Below are positions 58,363-64,000 of a DNA stretch of 64,000 bases, piece by piece (the first letter of the stretch is position 1; every line of letters begins with the position of its first letter). The notes under the pieces are model-generated. The model did not search any database. It saw nothing but the letters and a program-made list of their open reading frames with translations, and was not told where the DNA came from. A program made the translations under genes and the position numbers. Source of the DNA: Isoetes taiwanensis (Eukaryota; Streptophyta; Lycopodiopsida; Isoetales; Isoetaceae); contig JAJEKV010000052.1 in the NCBI GenBank assembly GCA_021234155.1, positions 4,259,606 through 4,323,605 on the forward strand, read 5' to 3'.

Positions 58363-61300
58363 TTGCTGCTCTCTCTTTGTTTGGGTCCCATAGGCCAATT
58401 GGTCTCCGTGGACGCTAAAAACCTATTCTATTCTATTCTATTCTATTCTATTATGGTTTATTATATGATGAAGTAACACTAGCTAAACTTAGATGTAAAT
58501 TGCTTGTTTATTAAATGTATTGACATGATCTGTAATGGTAGCATAATGCCATTGGCTAGACATATGCATTTTGCCATAAAAAGGTCATGTTGCTGGAGCA
58601 GGCTTATATGATTCACTGGGATTGCATTATCCACACAAATGTTGCTATGGACCTAGTTACATTGTGTTGTGGTTTAATTCTAATATGAGTGGCAACTGGT
58701 TGTAGTAAACATGGCACATATGCTGGCTGCATGGGTAGTGCTTTAAGCTTTAGTGTAAAAGCATTAAGATAGACTACCAATAAATTAGATAGATAGATAG
58801 TATTAGATAGTATTAGAGAGGTAAGTTATCCCCCTGAAATGGGGAGGAAGAAGCCTGTGTAAAATGTTGTTAAGCTGATAAAGCGGTTGAAGCATTATAG
58901 TTAGGAACCAATAAATTAGAGGTATGTTATTTCCCTGAAATGGGGAAATACAGCATGAAAGATGCCTGCATAAACAGCTGTTAGCCAGTGTTGTAAGTAG
59001 ACCTTACTGAATCTACAATTGTACTATGCCATTTGGTAAGATTGATGGGCATTTTCCATATATAAATTTAAGTACTTACTGATTGCAAGCAGTGTGAAGG
59101 GGGATAACCTTAGAGGACCCCATGATGCCTGCTAGTAGCTTAGGCTCTTACCCATGAATTTGGCTAACCCTCCTTTGGTTCTACTGCAGGTAACAGGGTC
59201 TACTCTCTGTTTTGTTTTCTTTTAAACAAGTAGTTGGATTTACGCCTTTCGGATGGAAGATATGACGTGAAGTTTCTACATTTGTACTCTGACGATGTCA
59301 TAATGGTTGTAAGATAAACTTGAATGCTATTATTGATAAAGGTCATTTACTTGCTCATAATATAAGTTGGGGCTGTATTATTGCTGTTACGAAATTTCAG
59401 AGATGTTTTACATTATTGAATATATGGAAATGATGACCTTGTCTAAGTCTTAAGTCATATACACCTGTATGTCTTAAGGACTGCTTATTGATGCTTGTTT
59501 TTCAAGTATAATGGTTCGGGTGACCTGACCTAAAGGTTTTTTGTTTTGTCCTCAGTATATTGGTTATACCAATATCTTAGACAAAGGTTGGATATTGTTC
59601 AGGTGTATAAATTTGTTCTAAAAACATTGGATATCTTTATTTCATAGGAAAATGGCAAAGTTAAGGAGCTGGATGTCGGCAATTACAGGATATGGAGCTG
59701 TGTAGACCATACTTGGATGTGCAGTCAGGTTTATTGCTGATTGCTCATTCAGAATGTAAAATATAGAAAGGCATTTGCCAAGAAAAAACTTCAAAAGGCA
59801 TTTGCCCAGGGATTTTCAGAGTTTGGAAGCTGGTGGGTTTAAATGAAGAAGATATTAAGGGCATTTGCTCTGTCATCAAACCTTTGCTTTATGCAAAGAT
59901 TAACTTTTCCACAACTATTTGCAGGGCCACCATACAATATGGCAGACTTGATTCATTTTTCTCAATACATTGTGGTGATACCTAGTATTTTAAGCATTGG
60001 GATATTTTAAGTTCATATGTACATGGCAATATTGATGATCAGATGTCAACAACCAGTGATAAAGGAACTGGTCTTTAGTCATGACAAATGCAAACTGCAC
60101 AATCCAAAATCTGTTGTGTAGACCATACTGGATGTACAGACCATGCTGGCTACTTCAGACCATCCCTCATGCAGAAATACCTTTCTCAAAACCTTTCGAG
60201 GGACATTGTACAATATTGCAGCATATGCTCAATACATTCTGGTAATAAATGGGTAGAATGGAGAATTTGGCAATATAGGATAGGTAGGGCCTTGGCTGCA
60301 ATAAGGTCCTACTCTCCTTGTTGCTTCCATATGTGATGTCAAGACGTTTGACATGTTTTCTGAGGTCTTCCTGACCTACGGTAGGAGGCAGGATTTTTTT
60401 ATTAAATGAGGCATGAGTTTGGATGTCTAGTGCACACCAACAATATTATTGAAGCATCTAATTTAGCAAGCATATATGAGCTAAATTAGTATATGCTAAC
60501 ATTGCACGTGTATTATCATCCTAGGGAAAGAAAGTGTGAAATAAGTTGAATGATGGACCATATATGGGATATGGTGGAGCATATGGATGTGGTGCCAATT
60601 GGTACTTTAATGGTTGACTATGTAACCTTACTTTAATGTAAGGAATGTACATTTTTATTGACATGAAAAATTGGACGAAAATGCAATATTCAATGAAAAA
60701 GGCATTTTAGGCAAGATACCTAAAATATTAGGGTAAAGAGATCCGGCAATATATCTTCCTTGCGGATTGCTTAAGGTGCAATAGTTTGGCATAAACGAAA
60801 GAGATTGCTATTGCTGCTTGTGATGGAAATGATCTAAATGTTACCACTAGGAAGCGTATGGTTGCAGAAAATCCGCCCATGCTGCCCTGAAAGTTGCCAT
60901 TAGAACCATATTGCAGCACGTAGTATGGCTAAAAGCGACAAGATACAAGAATTTCTTCTGTGTGCGCACACTGGTGAAGCCAAAGAATCTGATGGCATTG
61001 GCAGAGCCGCAAATCCCATTCAAGCTAATCAGGTTTGGGCTTATGAGGCTATTTAAAAGATTTTTTTCATTAAGAACTGATGCATTGATTTTTTCCATAT
61101 GTCGATTTGCTTGGGATTGCTAAGCAGTGGTGCCATTTGTTGGCTTTCAATACTATAAGATAATAGAATAGAATAGAATAGCTTTTTTAACGTCCACGAA
61201 GACCAATAGGTCATGGGACCCATACAATGGGCTAGTACAATCATTACTACTAGGATTAAAAAACCCCTGCCTCGAAAGGTTTTCAAGGGAAATACCTTTG

Positions 61301-61839
61301 CAGTAATGATGATACTAGACAAGCTTAGATAATGACTACTGAGGGCTCAGTAATTGCAGACGTTTATCTAGAACCTCAAGTATATATAATGCCAAGTCAT
61401 GCACAGATGGTGCGCTGAGAAGTTGTGGAAGCGTGGAATGGAATGCTAAGGTCGAAAAATGATTCCGAACTATCTCAAAAGCAAGGCAACTCAGAAGAGT
61501 ATGGCTTTCATCTTCAATAACCTCAGAATCGCAACAGCACATAGTCTAGCTACTTTCGCGGGGAATTCAACATGAAAAGCCCCATCTACACATCTCAATC
61601 CAGTACTGTGGGACCCCGCGCGAATTGATGCAATAGCTACAAGCTTGTTCCTGGACAATGAAGCAAGCAAATAAGCTTGGGGCCCTGGTGCCAAAGTGGG
61701 ATTTATGTGTGCATGATAATGACCAGTTTTCACTTGGGCCAAAGTAACTGCGTCCCATATCTTTTGAGAAAAACGACCATTCTTGCACTGCGACTCGCAT
61801 GAACACAACAACATCCCGAATAGATAGGCTTTTCATTCA

Positions 61840-62350
61840 TCTCAGCAGTTTTTTCTACAATGGTATAGGGTGGGTAGCCGCACATCGCAGGCTACCCAAA
61901 AAATGAAAAACATAGGGAATATCCAGTTATAACACCTGAACCCCAAATAAAATTGTGTGCTATAGATGTTGGCTAGTGTACCTACCGAGAGTTTATCGCC
62001 GGGAGTAAAAAACCCCGCCCTTTCGGGTTTTCGAGGAAAAACCCTAGCGATAAAATCTCGGCAAGGGGCTTGGACAATGCAGGGCTGCTAAACGTTCCCA
62101 AAAAAAAAACCACGCCCACCGAGAATACCGGCCGCCGATCACCCCCGGACCTGCACATCACCAAATGAAAAACCAATAGAGAAAAACCTGTGCAAGCGAG
62201 GGCTGGTCACGTTCATCGTGCCAAAATATACAAAAACAACATTTACACCTCGAAAAAGCGAGGGTTGGTCCGCAGCGTTGCCGCGACAATTATAACAAAT
62301 ATGAATATATAAATAACAATTTTAAGGGGGGGAAGGGTGGGAGCCATGGA
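61840..62350 (-). mobile_element. Nested LINE-like 3' fragment of a divergent family
   Basis: Holds a divergent version of the stem-loop (CCGAGAGTTTATCGC pairing with GCGATAAAATCTCGG, 61985-62061) and a GGGTAGCC/GGCTACCC hairpin at 61869-61894. No coding frame recognised. Confidence 0.5.
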
Positions 62351-62925
62351 TACTACACAAGAGATGAGAAAGCCATACGAAACGCCGATGAAGAACTTTC
62401 TGCAATAAGTAGCGATCCCCAACCCGATGAACGGCCTAGAAATGCATGGCGATGCATGCATGCGACGATGCAATGCATGCATGCTGCCTCGCAGAAGAAT
62501 GGCGATTAAGCTCAATCTGCGAATCGATGGCATTCTTGCACTGTGACTCGCATGAACACAACAACATCCCGATACCAGAGAACTTCAAATACTAGATCCG
62601 AGGAGAAAAGGTTGAAGATTGTCCTAGGCTGGACAAAAGGGCAAAGATAGAAGAGGTTAGAAAGGATAAAAATGGCCAAGAAAGCGAAGCTCATGCAAGA
62701 AGAAGCCCCTCCTCCGCATGAGATCAAGAATATAAGCCATGGATACTGCTGAGAGATGAGAAAGCGCCGATAAACGTCGATGAAGAACTCTGCAATAAGT
62801 AGCGATCCCCCAACCTGATGAACGGCCTAGAAATGCATGCGATGCATGCATGCGACGCATGCAATGCATGCATGCTCGTCTCGTGCAAGAATGGCGATTC
62901 GCTACGCGAATCGATGGCATTAAGA
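62340..62925. repeat. Local duplication with ATGCATGC-rich segment
   Basis: 62343-62530 and 62738-62920 are diverged copies (GCAATAAGTAGCGATCCCC, GATGAACGGCCTAGAAATGC, then runs of GATGCATGCATGCGAC), in direct orientation about 395 bp apart. 61777-61825 and 62533-62575 also share CTCGCATGAACACAACAACA. Confidence 0.75.
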
Positions 62926-64000
62926 TATTGTTGCAAAAGCTCAGGATCAGAACTGGCAAGCATCAGGCAGTGCTCTGGTTGCACAGCCCAACGGGCAAAC
63001 CATGTAGTGCAATGCTCTTTCCAACATTGTTTCAAACGCTGAGGAGATTCAGCCATGGCAAGTGCAAGAACAGGATACCTAACATCATCCATGTGGTGCA
63101 CCTTGCAGATATAGTGGAGATGGCGCTTCATGGCAGAATGTTGAAGAGGCCAAAAACCTGTCTCTTGTAAAAGAATAGCATAGGGCACCGTTGTTTTAAC
63201 TCCAAGGCTGTAAGTGAGAAAGGACTTTTGCACCCGCTCCAAGCTCTCCCAAGCACTAGCACTAATGGCAGGCCCCCACACTTCAGAACCATACAGTAAA
63301 ACAGGCTCTACCAAAGCCCGAAACAAGTGGGCTTTCCGTGGCCAATCATGAATTTCTGCGCGAAAACAATTGTTTTGCATTGCATAGAGTGGCAACGAAA
63401 TATTTAGATTTAGTTACTTCCATTATGGTTTATTATATGATGAAGTAACACTAGCTAAACTTAGATGTAAATTGCTTGTTTATTAAATGTATTGACATGA
63501 TCTGTAAATGGTAGCATAATGCCATTGGCTAGACATATGCATTTTGCCATAAAAAGATCACGTTGCTGGAGCAGGCTTATATGATTCACTGGGATTGCAT
63601 TATCCACACAAATGTTGCTATGGACCTAGTTACATTGTGCTGTGGTTTAATTCTAATATGAGTGGCAACTGGTTGTAGTAAACATGGCACATGTGCTGGC
63701 TGCATGGGTAGTGCTTTAAGCTTTTATGTAAAAGCATTAAGATAGACTACCAATAAATTAGAGAGGTAAGTTATCCCCTTGAAATGGGGAGGAAGAAGCC
63801 TGTGTAAAATGTTATTAAGCTGGTTGAAGCATTATAGTTAGAAACCAATAAATTAGAGGTATGTTATTTCCCTGAAATGGGGAAATACAGCATGAAAGAT
63901 GCATGCATAAAGAGCTGTGAGCCAGTGTTGTAAGTAGACCTTACTGAATCTACAATTGTACTATGCCATTTGGTAAGATTGACGGGCATTTTCCATGTAT

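Larger units (their letters stand above)
53437..58451 (+). mobile_element. Near-full-length LINE inserted in the tandem array
   Basis: About 5 kb, GC-rich, plus strand. Order: gag-like ORF1 remnant, AP-endonuclease remnant, RT, C-terminal region, a conserved 3' stem-loop (58289-58362) and a 3' end GGTCCCATAGGCCAATTGGT followed by CTCCGTGGACG and a (TATTC)n tail. The junctions restore the array sequence TTATTTCCATTATGG with little or no target duplication. Many frameshifts and stops. Confidence 0.85.
61166..63385 (-). mobile_element. 5'-truncated LINE inserted in the tandem array
   Basis: Minus strand. The RT C-terminal region at 63395-62925 is open: LFRALVEPVLLYGSEVWGPA, LGVKTTVPYAILLQETGFWP, CWKEHCTTWFARWAVQPEHC. 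The later C-terminal part is at 61814-61336 (VIEDESHTLLSCLAF), then the stem-loop at 61239-61313 and a (TATTC)n tail at 61162-61181. Between 61840 and 62925 it is disturbed by an insertion and a local duplication. Confidence 0.85.
49814..64000 (+). repeat. Tandem array of a 2.7-2.8-kb unit, interrupted by two LINEs
   Basis: Unit copies: partial 49814-50657, 50658-53436, 58452-61165 plus 63386-63420, and partial 63421-64000 (runs off the window). Markers recurring once per unit include GAGTTTGGATGTCTAGTGCA, GGTTTATTATATGATGAAGT, CTATGCCNTTTGGTAAGATT and AAAATCTGTTGTGTAGACCA. Units are nearly identical and in the same orientation. Open frames within them (for example 52332-52580 and 60088-60336) are conserved between units but show no known domain. 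Confidence 0.92.

Overview
The window looks like a repeat-rich stretch of a large land-plant nuclear genome. Support: a gene for the variable subunit of plastid ferredoxin-thioredoxin reductase, an interrupted glutamate decarboxylase gene fragment, GT-AG introns, and Ty1/copia, Ty3/gypsy, LINE, MITE and Helitron-like remnants. A Penelope-type reverse transcriptase and an unusual spliced transposase-like gene suggest a fern or other seed-free plant, but the species cannot be settled from sequence alone.

Layout. 1-3.5 kb: decayed copia pol with a tRNA-derived repeat at its 3' side. 4.3-5.6 kb: decayed Ty3/gypsy RT-RNase H-integrase remnant. 7.0-8.1 kb: small foldback, then a BTB/T1 gene on the minus strand. 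8.1-11.4 kb: gene-poor, with a Helitron-like 3' end. 11.85-12.4 kb: FTRA gene. 12.7-13.2 kb: glutamate decarboxylase exons, one split by a LINE 3' end. 13.5 kb: MITE. 14-17.8 kb: mostly anonymous. 17.85-19.8 kb: GC-rich truncated LINE (minus). 20-22 kb: palindromic GGCGCC arrays. 23.75-24.07 kb: TIR MITE. 24.4 kb: Helitron-like end. 24.7-28.9 kb: intron-bearing transposase-like gene with a Ser/Gln-repeat tail. 31.7-42.8 kb: a roughly 10.5-kb Penelope-like element bounded by 2.9-kb direct repeats, each carrying an AT-hook ORF, and set inside a duplicated MITE half. 44-49.4 kb: minus-strand spliced sequence, including one four-exon 115-aa model resolved to the base, plus a minisatellite. 49.8-64 kb: tandem array of a 2.7-2.8-kb unit interrupted by two LINE insertions.

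The confident host genes are few (FTRA, BTB). Most of the window is mobile DNA at different stages of decay, with clear nesting: LINE in a decarboxylase exon, LINEs in a tandem array, and a Penelope-like element in a MITE. Of most interest are the Penelope-like element and a conserved, covarying stem-loop near the 3' end of five LINE copies.
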